A stretch of DNA of 13,153 bases from JBDSLU01 sp039916225. Lineage in GTDB: Bacteria > Acidobacteriota > Vicinamibacteria > Vicinamibacterales > Vicinamibacteraceae. A program made the position numbers and the translations under genes. The notes beneath the pieces are model-generated. The model was not told the DNA's origin. It searched no databases and saw nothing but the letters and a program-made list of their open reading frames with translations. Location: positions 1 through 13,153 of the forward strand of contig JBDSLU010000023.1 of the NCBI GenBank assembly GCA_039916225.1, in the 5' to 3' direction. Below are positions 1-7,484 of the stretch, one piece after another (position 1 is the stretch's first letter; the number at the start of each line of letters is the position of its first letter).

Positions 1-2487
1 GACGGCGTTGACGTCGACCGGCCCGCTGTCGACCTGCGCCGGACGCGCGAGGTTCAGAAGGCCGTTCACGATCTTCGCGGCGCGGAAGGTCTGGCGCTCG
101 ATCTTCTCGAGAACACGGGTGCGGGGATCGTTCTCGTCCGCTCCCTGGAGCAGCATCTGCGTGAAGCTCGAGATGCCGGTCAGCGGCGTGTTCACTTCGT
201 GCGCCACACCCGCCGCGAGCAGACCAATCGAGGCCATCTTCTCGGAAATCTGGAGCTGCTCCTCGAGCTGGACGCGCGAGGTGATGTCTTCCAGGATGAC
301 GATGGTGCCGGCGGTGCGGCCGTCGGCGTCGCGGAGCGGCGCCTCGGCCACGTTGACCAGCCGCGGCCGCCCGCCCTCGGCATGACGCGAGACGATCGGG
401 ACGCGGTAGAGCACGGACACGTTCGATGGCTGGCCCGCCGCCGCGGTGACACGGTGCGCGCGTAACGCGCTGAGCAGCTCGCCGTCGAACAGCTCGTCGA
501 GCCGCCGGCCGACCGCCTCGGCCCGCGGCAGGCCGTAGAGCCGCTCGAGCGACGGGTTCCAGCGGACGACGCGCTCGTCGAGGCCGGCGACGAGCAGGCC
601 ATCGTCGAGCGACTCGATGACGTTCTCGTTGAAGCGGCGTTCGCGATCGAGCTCGGCCGCCTTGAGCTGCAGCTGGTGATAGAGACGGCCGTTCTCGAAC
701 GCGGTGGCGACCTGGGCCGCGACCGCCTCGAGCAGTGCCATGTCCTCGCTGTTGAGCGGCTCGCCGCTCTCCTTGCCGCCCAGGGCCATCACCGCGATCG
801 TTCCCTCTTTCGAGACGCACGGGACGAAGCAATGGACGCCGAGCTGCTGCCAGTGGCTCACTTCCTCGACGGTGAAGCGCCGCATCGTGAATGGCTCGTC
901 GAGGTTGACGGTCTGGCCACTGCGGACCCGGTTGCCGATGCCGGAGGCGGCGTCGAGCGGCGGCAACGGCCGCAGGAAGCCGACCGAGCGCGCCGCCACG
1001 AAGTGCCGCAGCGTCTCGTCGGCGACCGGCGTCAGCAGCAGGCACATGCGGTCGAGGATCAGCGTGTCGACGACGCGGTCGACGAGACGCTCGCTCAAGC
1101 GCTGCAGGTCGAGGTCGGTGTTCAGCTCACGGGCGAACGCCACGAGGGCGCGCCGGTAGTCGTAGCGATCGCGGTAGTAGGCGCGATCGAGCAGCGTCTG
1201 GATGGTGTTCTTGACCAGCGGCGCCAGCAGCACGACCACCAGCGTGGCGAGCACCGCCATGATCGTGTGCGACTGGCCGCCGGCGTCGACGAACACCTTG
1301 CCGGCGAGCTTGAGCAGCACCGCGTAGATCGTCGCGATGGCGGTGATCGCCGCAGCGTAGACGACCGTGCGCTTGATGATCACCTCGACGTCCATGAGGC
1401 GATAGCGCACGACCGCCGAGGCGAAGGCGAGCGGCAGGAAGCCGAGCGGGATGGTCAGGAAGCCGAGCTGCGGACCGGCGTCGAAGCCCGCCGCCCAGGG
1501 CAGGCCGTAGCCGGCCAGGAACGGCACGCCGCCGATGACCGTGCCGCCCACGATCCAGCGCAGCTGGCGGCGCGCGGTCATCGAGCGGACGCGGCGGAGG
1601 GCGCGCACCATGATCCCCAGGCCGCCGAGGAGGCCGGCGGCGAGCACCGCCAGTTCGAAGCGATCCAGCGTCTCGAGGGCGGTGGTGAAACCGGTGCCGC
1701 TGCCCGGCTGGAGGAGCCCGGACGGTTGCAAGAGAATCGCCGCCCGCAGGCCGCCCAGGAGGCCCGCTGGCAGGTAGAACAGCGGCAGCACGGCGCGGCC
1801 GAGCGGCGTCCGCACCCAGGCGCGCGGCCGCTCGGGGAAGACCAGGGCGAAGTGCAGGAAGAGCGGCGGCAGCAGCAGCAGCGCCACGACGTCGCCCCAG
1901 TAGAAGACCCAGTCGAGCCGATCGAGGCGGCCGCTGAACGAGAAGCCGAAGACCCCGAAGAACGCGACCGACAGCCAGAAGAAGTGCAGCGACGCCTGAT
2001 CGCCGGGCCGTCGCAGGCGGACGGCGCAGCCGACCAGCAGCGTGAAAATGGCGACGAGCGCCTGCACCATGTAGAGCGTGCGGTAGCCCGACGGTGTCTG
2101 GCGGAGCGTGAGCTGGGTGAGGCCCTGGCGGACGCCACCGCGCAGCACGGTGTAGGTGACAGTGTCGCCGGGCCGGGCCGCGTGGAGGGCCTCGAAGACG
2201 TCGGCGGGCACGTCGACGCGCCGTCCGTCGATGGCCACGAGCAGGTCGTCGGGGGCCAGGCCAGCACGCGCCCCGGCGCCGTCGCGGCTCAGTTCCCGGG
2301 CCACGACACCTTCGGCGCTCGCCGCCCACAGCACGCCGTCCTCGGCCTCGAGCCAGCTGGCGCGGACGCGCACGTTCGCGATCACCAGCACGAGCAGGCC
2401 GGCGGCGACCACGAGAGGCACGAGCGCGCGCACGACTGCGCGCAGCCCAACCAGGCGAAGCGAGTTGACCAGGGGGCCGGAGTCCAT
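1..2487 (-). CDS. Membrane sensor histidine kinase, PDZ/multi-TM/GAF/PAS/HisKA, 3' end outside the window
   Basis: The minus-strand frame is open for 829 codons from the ATG at 2485-2487 to the left edge. Seen in order: a TM helix (about residues 20-38); a PDZ-like domain (about 48-130, with ARAGLAPDDLLVAIDGRRV); roughly eight further hydrophobic segments (about 138-425), closing with RYRLMDVEVIIKRTVVY; a GAF-like domain (about 449-605); a PAS domain (about 615-735, with ESLDDGLLVAG and VRWNPSLERLYG); and a HisKA H-box (GVAHEVNTPLTG) whose phospho-acceptor should be His763. The HATPase_c domain is cut off by the window edge. Such kinases autophosphorylate and pass phosphate to a response regulator, which may lie further left. 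The signal is unknown; a PDZ domain exposed outside the inner membrane could bind envelope protein termini (inference). The start is uncertain: the frame is open upstream to a TAA at 2575-2577, with TTG options at 2517 and 2532, and only a weak GGA lies before the ATG. Confidence is high for the family and moderate for the start. Confidence 0.93.
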   Translation of the reverse strand, partial: MDSGPLVNSLRLVGLRAVVRALVPLVVAAGLLVLVIANVRVRASWLEAEDGVLWAASAEGVVARELSRDGAGARAGLAPDDLLVAIDGRRVDVPADVFEALHAARPGDTVTYTVLRGGVRQGLTQLTLRQTPSGYRTLYMVQALVAIFTLLVGCAVRLRRPGDQASLHFFWLSVAFFGVFGFSFSGRLDRLDWVFYWGDVVALLLLPPLFLHFALVFPERPRAWVRTPLGRAVLPLFYLPAGLLGGLRAAILLQPSGLLQPGSGTGFTTALETLDRFELAVLAAGLLGGLGIMVRALRRVRSMTARRQLRWIVGGTVIGGVPFLAGYGLPWAAGFDAGPQLGFLTIPLGFLPLAFASAVVRYRLMDVEVIIKRTVVYAAAITAIATIYAVLLKLAGKVFVDAGGQSHTIMAVLATLVVVLLAPLVKNTIQTLLDRAYYRDRYDYRRALVAFARELNTDLDLQRLSERLVDRVVDTLILDRMCLLLTPVADETLRHFVAARSVGFLRPLPPLDAASGIGNRVRSGQTVNLDEPFTMRRFTVEEVSHWQQLGVHCFVPCVSKEGTIAVMALGGKESGEPLNSEDMALLEAVAAQVATAFENGRLYHQLQLKAAELDRERRFNENVIESLDDGLLVAGLDERVVRWNPSLERLYGLPRAEAVGRRLDELFDGELLSALRAHRVTAAAGQPSNVSVLYRVPIVSRHAEGGRPRLVNVAEAPLRDADGRTAGTIVILEDITSRVQLEEQLQISEKMASIGLLAAGVAHEVNTPLTGISSFTQMLLQGADENDPRTRVLEKIERQTFRAAKIVNGLLNLARPAQVDSGPVDVNAV

Positions 2488-2678
2488 GGATCCGTGGGAC
2501 TGGCGAAGTACTAGCAAAGGTCGTTCCAGCAACTGCTTCGGTTCGTGCGCTATTTCTTCTTGTCGCGCAACAACTTACGGCGCTTCAGCAGACACAACGG
2601 CCAACGCGATCCAAAACATAGGATACACGATTCAACAATCCGAATGAGAGGTATGACCTTGGTCGAGGTGGAAGCGGA

Positions 2679-2695
2679 AGCCGGCGGTGCCGGCT
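2679..2695 (-). terminator. GC-rich hairpin behind the barrel-protein gene, weak terminator candidate
   Basis: AGCCGGC, a 3-base GGT loop and GCCGGCT form a perfect 7-bp stem a few bases beyond the stop codon of the minus-strand gene ending at 2700. There is no T-run after it in that direction, so it is not a canonical intrinsic terminator. It could instead stabilise the 3' end or slow polymerase. The rest of the interval to the kinase start (2488-2678) is visibly poorer in G+C than the genes; I found no convincing promoter there. Confidence 0.35.
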
Positions 2696-2699
2696 CGCG

Positions 2700-4694
2700 C
2701 TAGAACTGCACCGTGACGCCGCCGACGACCCGCGTCGGGGGACGCACGACGAGGAGTTCGTCGTAGAGGGACGCGACCGAATCGAGGCCGCTGCGCAGCA
2801 GGTTGCCGACGCCGAAGACGAGCTCGACCTGCGCGTTCTCGCCCCTCAAGTAGGGAACGCCCTGATACACCTGGACGTCGTAGCGCGTCTCGCCACCCGG
2901 CGTGTCCTGGTCGACGTTGCCGCGCGTGAAGCGGGTGTTGTAGCGGCAGGCGACCGTGAATCGCGTGCCGGTGCGCGGCGCCGCCGCGTCGACCCGCGCG
3001 GTCATGTCGTGCATCCGCTCGCGCGAGGCGCGCACCGCCGACGGCGCGACCAGGCCGACCGCGGCGATCGCGTCGCCGATCGCCCAGGCGACGTCCGAGG
3101 TCCGGTACTCGAGGCCACCGCGTAGATGGGTCCCCACCGGCCGGCTGACCCCGACGCCCCATCCATTGGCGGCGAAGTCGCCGACGCTGGCGACGCCGTA
3201 GTGGCTCAGGTCGGCGCGGCGCTGCCCCTTGGCCAGGTTGGGGTCGAACACGGTCGCCAGCTGCCCGTCGACGTTCTGGCGGAAGTGCGTCAGCGCGACC
3301 CGGAAGGTGGCGATGTCCTGCTCGAGCGAGACACCGAGGTGCCGAAGCTCCTGCGCCTCGAGCGGCGCACCGGCGACCATCGACGAGAACGTCCGCTGCG
3401 GCGGCAGCGACAGCGAGCCGTAGGCCTGCGGGACGAACTCCTCGGCGCCGGGCGCGCTCATGTCGCGCGTGGCCGTGACACGGACCCACGTCCGCGCCGC
3501 CGGCGACAGCGAGGCGGTGATGGTCGGGCTGAACAGGCCGGGGTCACGCAAATAGTCGTAGCGCTCGTAGCGGCCGCCCACGTCGAGCATCGCCCGCGAG
3601 CCGATCGTCCAGTGGTCGACGACCTGGATGCCGCCGGCGCTACGGTCGTCGTCTTCGATGCCGTAGACGCTGATGCCGCTGGCCGCCGCGGATCGCTGAC
3701 GGCTGTACGAGCTGTGCACTTCGACGCCGTGCGCGTCGGCCACGACGGTCGCATAGGTGCCGCCGACGAACCACGAGCTGACGCCGCCACGGGCGGTGGC
3801 CGCCTCGACGCTCCACGTCGTGCGCGTGCTCAGGGGCCCGGCGAGATGGACGAAGGCGATGCCGGCCGGCATGTCGTCGGTCGTGAACGCCTCGAACGGC
3901 TGATCGATGGCGCCCGCGGTGAGCAGCTGGACGCGGCCGGTGAGCGTGCCGTTGAGGATCGCCGAGGCCGCCGCGCGACCGGCCCCCACGGTCCAGGCCG
4001 CGGCTTCGTCGAGGCGCGCGAACGGACGCCACAGGTCTTCGTCGTCGTACTGCGAGACATCGTCGATGCGCGAGGTGGTCTCGCGGAGCACGGAGCGCTT
4101 GGCGTGCCGGAGCCGCCACGCCGCCGATGAGTGATCGTGCGGCACGGTCTCGACCGATTCGGCCTCGACGATCGCCGGCGCCGCGACCGGCAGGGTGCCG
4201 TCGAGGAGGCCGGCCGCGGTCGAGGACAGGCCGACGCCGGCAGCCAGGACCGGGGTAGCGCCCGGGCCCATTGCCGATGCCGCCGCCCGCCGCAGCTGGA
4301 CGTCGAAGTGCGTGCCGCGCGACGGCACCACCTGGACGAACTCGCGGCGCGAAGCGGCGAAGCCGCGGCCCTGGACCCGCAGCAGATAGGTGCCGGCCGG
4401 GATACCGCGCAGCTCGAAGCGGCCGACGCGGTCGGTCTCGATGATGAGGAGGTCGCGGCCCTGGGCCGTCACCGCCGCGCCAGAGATCGGCAGGCTGCGG
4501 TCGTCGGTGACGATGCCTTCGATCCAGCCAGAGGCCAGGCTGGCCGTGATCATCACCGGGGCGGGTCCCGGCGCCCGGGTCGGCGCCGGCGCCGTCGATC
4601 GAGCCCGGCTGCCCTGCGGCTGGCGCGCGTGGGACACAGGGGCATGGCCGGCCACGGCGGCCGTCAGCAGGACGATCGGCAGGAGTGAGGACAT
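2700..4694 (-). CDS. Outer-membrane beta-barrel protein with N-terminal carboxypeptidase-regulatory-like domain, no plug seen
   Basis: The 664-residue protein starts at an ATG preceded by a strong ribosome-binding site (GAGGAGG, about 7 bases upstream). Residues 1-23 look like a signal peptide (LLPIVLLTAAVAG, then SHA). After a Pro/Ala-rich linker, residues about 57-135 form a CarboxypepD_reg-like beta-sandwich (WIEGIVTDD, GRFELRGIPAGTYLLRVQGRGF). Residues about 190-210 carry a basic stretch, WRLRHAKRSVLRE. From about 235 to the end there are alternating amphipathic strands like a TonB-dependent receptor barrel (for example YERYDYLRDPGLFSPTITAS and WVRVTATRDMSAP). The chain ends in Phe (VTVQF), as BAM-assembled barrels often do. 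I see no TonB box or plug domain, and the protein is much shorter than the roughly 900-1100 residues common for acidobacterial TonB receptors with this N-terminal domain. It is probably co-transcribed with the secreted protein encoded upstream. The substrate is unknown; a non-transport or anchoring role is as possible as uptake. Confidence 0.8.
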   Translation of the reverse strand: MSSLLPIVLLTAAVAGHAPVSHARQPQGSRARSTAPAPTRAPGPAPVMITASLASGWIEGIVTDDRSLPISGAAVTAQGRDLLIIETDRVGRFELRGIPAGTYLLRVQGRGFAASRREFVQVVPSRGTHFDVQLRRAAASAMGPGATPVLAAGVGLSSTAAGLLDGTLPVAAPAIVEAESVETVPHDHSSAAWRLRHAKRSVLRETTSRIDDVSQYDDEDLWRPFARLDEAAAWTVGAGRAAASAILNGTLTGRVQLLTAGAIDQPFEAFTTDDMPAGIAFVHLAGPLSTRTTWSVEAATARGGVSSWFVGGTYATVVADAHGVEVHSSYSRQRSAAASGISVYGIEDDDRSAGGIQVVDHWTIGSRAMLDVGGRYERYDYLRDPGLFSPTITASLSPAARTWVRVTATRDMSAPGAEEFVPQAYGSLSLPPQRTFSSMVAGAPLEAQELRHLGVSLEQDIATFRVALTHFRQNVDGQLATVFDPNLAKGQRRADLSHYGVASVGDFAANGWGVGVSRPVGTHLRGGLEYRTSDVAWAIGDAIAAVGLVAPSAVRASRERMHDMTARVDAAAPRTGTRFTVACRYNTRFTRGNVDQDTPGGETRYDVQVYQGVPYLRGENAQVELVFGVGNLLRSGLDSVASLYDELLVVRPPTRVVGGVTVQF

Positions 4695-4735
4695 GGGCGA
4701 GCCTCCTCTATCGAACCGTACCCGTTACCCGTGTT

Positions 4736-4765
4736 CGTTGCCCAACGCGACCGGCACCGTGCCGG
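4736..4765 (-). other. Two adjacent hairpins in the gap between the secreted-protein and barrel genes
   Basis: CCGGCAC-c-GTGCCGG (4751..4765) is a near-perfect palindrome, and CGTTG-cc-CAACG (4736..4747) lies 3 bases away. Both are in the 77-base spacer between the stop at 4772 and the start at 4694. Next to them is a tandem pair, ACCCGTT ACCCGTG (4720..4733). No T-tract follows, so read-through is expected. They may act as an RNA processing or stability site that sets different levels of the two proteins. That role is inference; the symmetry is seen directly. Confidence 0.4.
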
Positions 4766-4771
4766 GATCGT

Positions 4772-5917
4772 TCAGGAGGCCGCCTGCACCGTGAAGAGCA
4801 CGTCGCGCGTCACGCTCTTCTGGGCCTTGTTGTCGTTGATCTTGATCTCGAGCCGGTAGTCGCCTTCGGGGAAGCTCTGGAGCGGCACCCCCTGCCCGGT
4901 CATGAGCTGGTGGCCCATCTCGGGGTCGAAGTTCTTCGGCAGGCTTTCGCCGTTCAGGACCTGCGTCGGCGTCTTGTTGAACATCTTCTCGCCGGCCGCT
5001 TCCTTCTGGAAGAAGACGTAGTCGATGGAGACGTCGGGCTTCTTGTCCGCCCCCAGCTTGGCCCCGTAGATCTGGAACACCAGCTGCAGTTCTTCCGACT
5101 TCTTGAACTTGAGGTCGGCCGCGGGGGTGATCTCGCTGTCGCCCAGCACGTAGGGCCGCTCCTTCATCGCCTCGGCGGCGATCGGCGCGGTCAGCGGCTC
5201 GATCTTGTCGGCGATCAACAGCGAGCTCGTCTGCAGTTCCTCGGTGTGGTAGTTCGGGACGACCAGCTCCTGCTTGAGCATCGCGACCTTGACCGGCGCG
5301 TCGGCGGCCGTGCTGCCGGTCGGCCGCTCACGCAGTGCGAGGTAGACGTCGTAGGTGCCGGGCGCGACCGCGAAGGCCCGCGTCAAGCGCGACGGCTGGC
5401 CGGCGCCGCTGCTGCGCAGTTCCGTGAAATAGACGTCTTCGAACGGGTAGGCCGGGGCCTTCTCGCCCGCCGCGGGCGCCGGAAGGCCGGTGGCCGCCTT
5501 CGGGGCGATGCGCAGGTAGGCGGCCACGGACGAGCCCAGCTTGCCTGGTTCGACCGATACCGAGAACGGCACGAAGATCAGGCCCTGCTGGGCCTTGAGG
5601 AAGTCCTGGCGGAACGTCAGCGGAATCTCGGGCGCCGTCTGCGACGGCACGTCCTTGGCGTCCTTGGCGTCCTTCGCCTGCGGATCCTTGGGGGGCGTGA
5701 CCAGGTAGGTCCCGGCCGCCGCGCCTTTCATCACTTCGTCGGCGAGCTTGGCGAGGGGTGCGGCTTCCTGCCGCTGCGCCGCCGTCAACCCTTCGGCGGG
5801 TTTCTTGTCCTTGTCGTCCTTGCGCTGGGCGCGCAGCGATACCGAGGCGACCGAGACAGAGGCGAGCGCGACGAGCGCCGCCAGGACCACGGGGGTCCGG
5901 GTGGGGTTACTCAGCAT
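4772..5917 (-). CDS. Predicted secreted/periplasmic protein of unknown function
   Basis: The reading frame could start at 5980, but I choose the internal ATG at 5917 (381 residues). It begins directly with a signal peptide (basic NPTR, then VVLAALVALASVSVASV, a likely cut after SLRA), has AAGG 5 bases upstream, and leaves a normal leader of about 70 bases from the promoter at 5993..6021. The mature protein begins very charged (QRKDDKDKKPAEG), has a short KDA repeat (about residues 82-89), then beta-rich segments. The C-terminal 35 residues (FPEGDYRLEIKIND and VTRDVLFTV) resemble the Ig-like end of GWxTD-type secreted proteins of Acidobacteriota, but no GWxTD motif is present. There are no cysteines, no lipobox and no TM helix after the signal. 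The barrel gene follows 77 bases downstream, suggesting a shared envelope task. I do not recognise the family with confidence. Confidence 0.82.
   Translation of the reverse strand: MLSNPTRTPVVLAALVALASVSVASVSLRAQRKDDKDKKPAEGLTAAQRQEAAPLAKLADEVMKGAAAGTYLVTPPKDPQAKDAKDAKDVPSQTAPEIPLTFRQDFLKAQQGLIFVPFSVSVEPGKLGSSVAAYLRIAPKAATGLPAPAAGEKAPAYPFEDVYFTELRSSGAGQPSRLTRAFAVAPGTYDVYLALRERPTGSTAADAPVKVAMLKQELVVPNYHTEELQTSSLLIADKIEPLTAPIAAEAMKERPYVLGDSEITPAADLKFKKSEELQLVFQIYGAKLGADKKPDVSIDYVFFQKEAAGEKMFNKTPTQVLNGESLPKNFDPEMGHQLMTGQGVPLQSFPEGDYRLEIKINDNKAQKSVTRDVLFTVQAAS
5651..5677. repeat. Three tandem 9-base units inside a gene
   Basis: GTCCTTGGC occurs twice in a row and is followed by GTCCTTCGC. Read on the minus strand it encodes an in-frame Ala-Lys-Asp repeat in the linker of the secreted protein. 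Slippage would change linker length without shifting the frame. Confidence 0.7.
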
Positions 5918-5992
5918 CAAAACCTTGACTCCCGAGGATGGACCGCGACGTCGACAGGGAGGGTGCCCGCATGGCACCACGAACCGCTAGTG

Positions 5993-6021
5993 ATCATAGG
6001 CGACGACAGAGGCCAAGTCAA
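5993..6021 (-). promoter_or_regulatory. Sigma70-type promoter for the secreted-protein/barrel gene pair
   Basis: Reading the minus strand, TTGACT (-35, at 6016..6021) and TATGAT (-10, at 5993..5998) are separated by exactly 17 bases. The match is 5 of 6 in each box. Transcription would begin near 5986, about 69 bases ahead of the ATG at 5917 and only about 6 ahead of the rejected start at 5980. Confidence 0.72.
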
Positions 6022-6046
6022 ACTTCGCGTGACAAGCTCAAGTCAC
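6014..6046. promoter_or_regulatory. Operator-like repeats in the divergent intergenic region
   Basis: CAAGTCA occurs at 6014..6020 and again at 6039..6045. An inverted pair, GTGAC (6029..6033) and GTCAC (6042..6046), spans 8 bases. The first CAAGTCA overlaps the -35 box of the minus-strand promoter. A regulator binding here could control the envelope genes and perhaps glgC. The sites are short and could be chance. Confidence 0.3.
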
Positions 6047-6071
6047 TGATAGCGCGGCAGTTGAGGGCGAA

Positions 6072-6093
6072 GGGGCGTGGTATCCTACGCCCC
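6072..6093 (+). promoter_or_regulatory. Extended -10 element and overlapping hairpin directly before glgC
   Basis: TGGTATCCT (6078..6086) matches an extended -10 element (TGnTATnnT). A TTGAGG at 6061 is too close (14 bases) for a normal -35, but extended -10 promoters can work with a poor -35. Initiation about 7 bases downstream would fall at about 6093, leaving only 2-3 bases before the ATG at 6096. The same bases form a hairpin: GGGGCGT (6072..6078) pairs with ACGCCCC (6087..6093), with two more possible inner pairs. There is no Shine-Dalgarno sequence. Confidence 0.5.
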
Positions 6094-6095
6094 GT

Positions 6096-7370
6096 ATGTC
6101 GGCCGATTCCCTGGTGATTGTCCTGGCCGGAGGCGTCGGCGAGCGCCTCTTCCCCCTGACCAAGGAGCGGGCCAAGCCGGCCGTCTATTTCGGCGGCCCC
6201 TACCGGATCATCGATTTCACGCTGTCCAACTGCGTGAACTCCGGTTTCCGGCGCATCTACATCGCCACCCAGTACAAGTCGCTCTCGCTGTCGCGGCACA
6301 TCCGCATGGGCTGGAAGGTGTTCGCGGACGAGCTCGGCGAGTTCATCGAGATCCTGCCGCCGCAGAAGCGTGTCGGCGAACACTGGTACCTCGGCACCGC
6401 CGACGCCGTCTACCAGAACCTCTACTCGATCACCCGCGAGAACCCGAAGCACATCGTCGTCCTCTCCGGCGACCACGTCTACAAGATGGACTACGCGCGC
6501 ATGCTGCGTTTCCATCAGGAGCGCGGCGCAGCGGCGACCATCGCCTGCCTCGAGGTGCCGGTCACCGAGGCGACGCGGTTCGGCGTCGTCGCGGTCGACG
6601 GCAGCGACACCGTCACCGGCTTCCAGGAGAAGCCGCGCTCGCCGAGCGGCGTGCCCGGCGCGCCCGACGTCGCCCTGGTGTCGATGGGCATCTACATCTT
6701 CGAGGCCGACGCGCTCTACAAGGCGCTCGAGGCCGACGCCGCCCGCGAAACGAACCACGACTTCGGCAAGGACATATTGCCGGCGCTGATCACCGACGCG
6801 CAGGTCGTCGCCTATCGCTTCTACGATCAGAACAAGAAGGCGTCGAAGTACTGGCGCGACATCGGCACGCTCGACGCCTACTACGAAGCGTCGATGGACC
6901 TCTGCCACGTCAACCCGGAGTTCAATCTCTACGACCCGGAATGGCCGATGCGGACGTGGCAGGTGCAGGCGCCGCCGGCCAAGTTCGTCTTCGCCGACGA
7001 GGGCCAGCGCTGCGGCCAGGCGCTCGACTCGATCATCTCGGCCGGGTGCATCATCTCGGGCAGCCGCGTGTCGGGCAGCATCCTGTGCCCCAACGTCCGC
7101 GTGCACAGCTTCTGCGACGTCGCCGACAGCATCCTGATGCCCGGCGTCCGCGTCGGCCGGCACTCGCGGATCCGCCGCGCGATCATCGACCGCGACGTGT
7201 TCATCCCGCGGGGCGCGTGCATCGGCTACGACCTCGAGGAAGACCGCAAGCGGCACACCGTCACCGAGTCGGGGATCGTGGTCGTGACGACCGACGACGA
7301 GCCGCTGGTCATCGATCCGCCGACCGATGTCCTCGCCGTCGAGGGCGAGTGGGACCGCCGCGGCGCCTGA
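6096..7370 (+). CDS. glgC: Glucose-1-phosphate adenylyltransferase (ADP-glucose pyrophosphorylase)
   Basis: The 424-residue enzyme makes ADP-glucose and pyrophosphate from ATP and glucose-1-phosphate, the committed step of bacterial glycogen synthesis. Visible motifs are the nucleotide-binding loop (GGVGERLFPLTKERAKPAV, residues 12-30), LSGDHVYKMDY (123-133), the glucose-1-phosphate site GFQEKP (175-180), KYWRDIGT (251-258) and a C-terminal left-handed beta-helix (about 300-400). The whole chain aligns by eye with E. coli GlgC, except that the N-terminal extension of about 16 residues is missing and the E. coli fructose-1,6-bisphosphate-site Lys39 corresponds to Pro35 (GGPYRIIDF). The activator is therefore probably different. 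The start is firm: between the in-frame TGA at 6030 and this ATG there is no ATG, GTG or TTG. No other glycogen gene is in view; eno follows after 114 bases. Confidence 0.97.
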   Translation: MSADSLVIVLAGGVGERLFPLTKERAKPAVYFGGPYRIIDFTLSNCVNSGFRRIYIATQYKSLSLSRHIRMGWKVFADELGEFIEILPPQKRVGEHWYLGTADAVYQNLYSITRENPKHIVVLSGDHVYKMDYARMLRFHQERGAAATIACLEVPVTEATRFGVVAVDGSDTVTGFQEKPRSPSGVPGAPDVALVSMGIYIFEADALYKALEADAARETNHDFGKDILPALITDAQVVAYRFYDQNKKASKYWRDIGTLDAYYEASMDLCHVNPEFNLYDPEWPMRTWQVQAPPAKFVFADEGQRCGQALDSIISAGCIISGSRVSGSILCPNVRVHSFCDVADSILMPGVRVGRHSRIRRAIIDRDVFIPRGACIGYDLEEDRKRHTVTESGIVVVTTDDEPLVIDPPTDVLAVEGEWDRRGA

Positions 7371-7418
7371 TCGCAAAATCTGAGAAAATCGCACGTTGCG
7401 CAGCAGCGGCGGATCGGC

Positions 7419-7467
7419 GTGCTCGGAGCGTGCTCGGAGCACGCTCCGAGCAACTAGCAGAAACTGC
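7419..7467 (+). repeat. Triple-palindrome intergenic element, copy 1 (upstream of eno)
   Basis: Three 9-base palindromes, GCTCGGAGC (7421..7429), GCTCGGAGC (7432..7440) and GCTCCGAGC (7443..7451), are separated by 2 bases each, giving an 11-base period. A small hairpin follows: GCAG-AAA-CTGC (7457..7467). Arms 1 and 3 can also pair as a 12-bp stem with a 7-base loop. The element matches copy 2 at 10365..10413 at 43 of 49 positions, in the same orientation. It lies in the glgC-eno gap and ends 17 bases before the eno start. Confidence 0.88.
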
Positions 7468-7484
7468 ACCATCGAGGAGCATTC

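Noticed and set aside
676..2514. A 612-codon plus-strand frame
   Set aside because: It is antisense to the histidine kinase, whose minus-strand frame shows recognisable PDZ, GAF, PAS and HisKA motifs. This one is a low-complexity Arg/Glu/Gln/His shadow.
5918..5980. A 21-residue longer start for the secreted protein
   Set aside because: It would put Cys/Pro/Arg-rich residues ahead of a clear signal peptide and leave only about 6 bases after the predicted transcription start.
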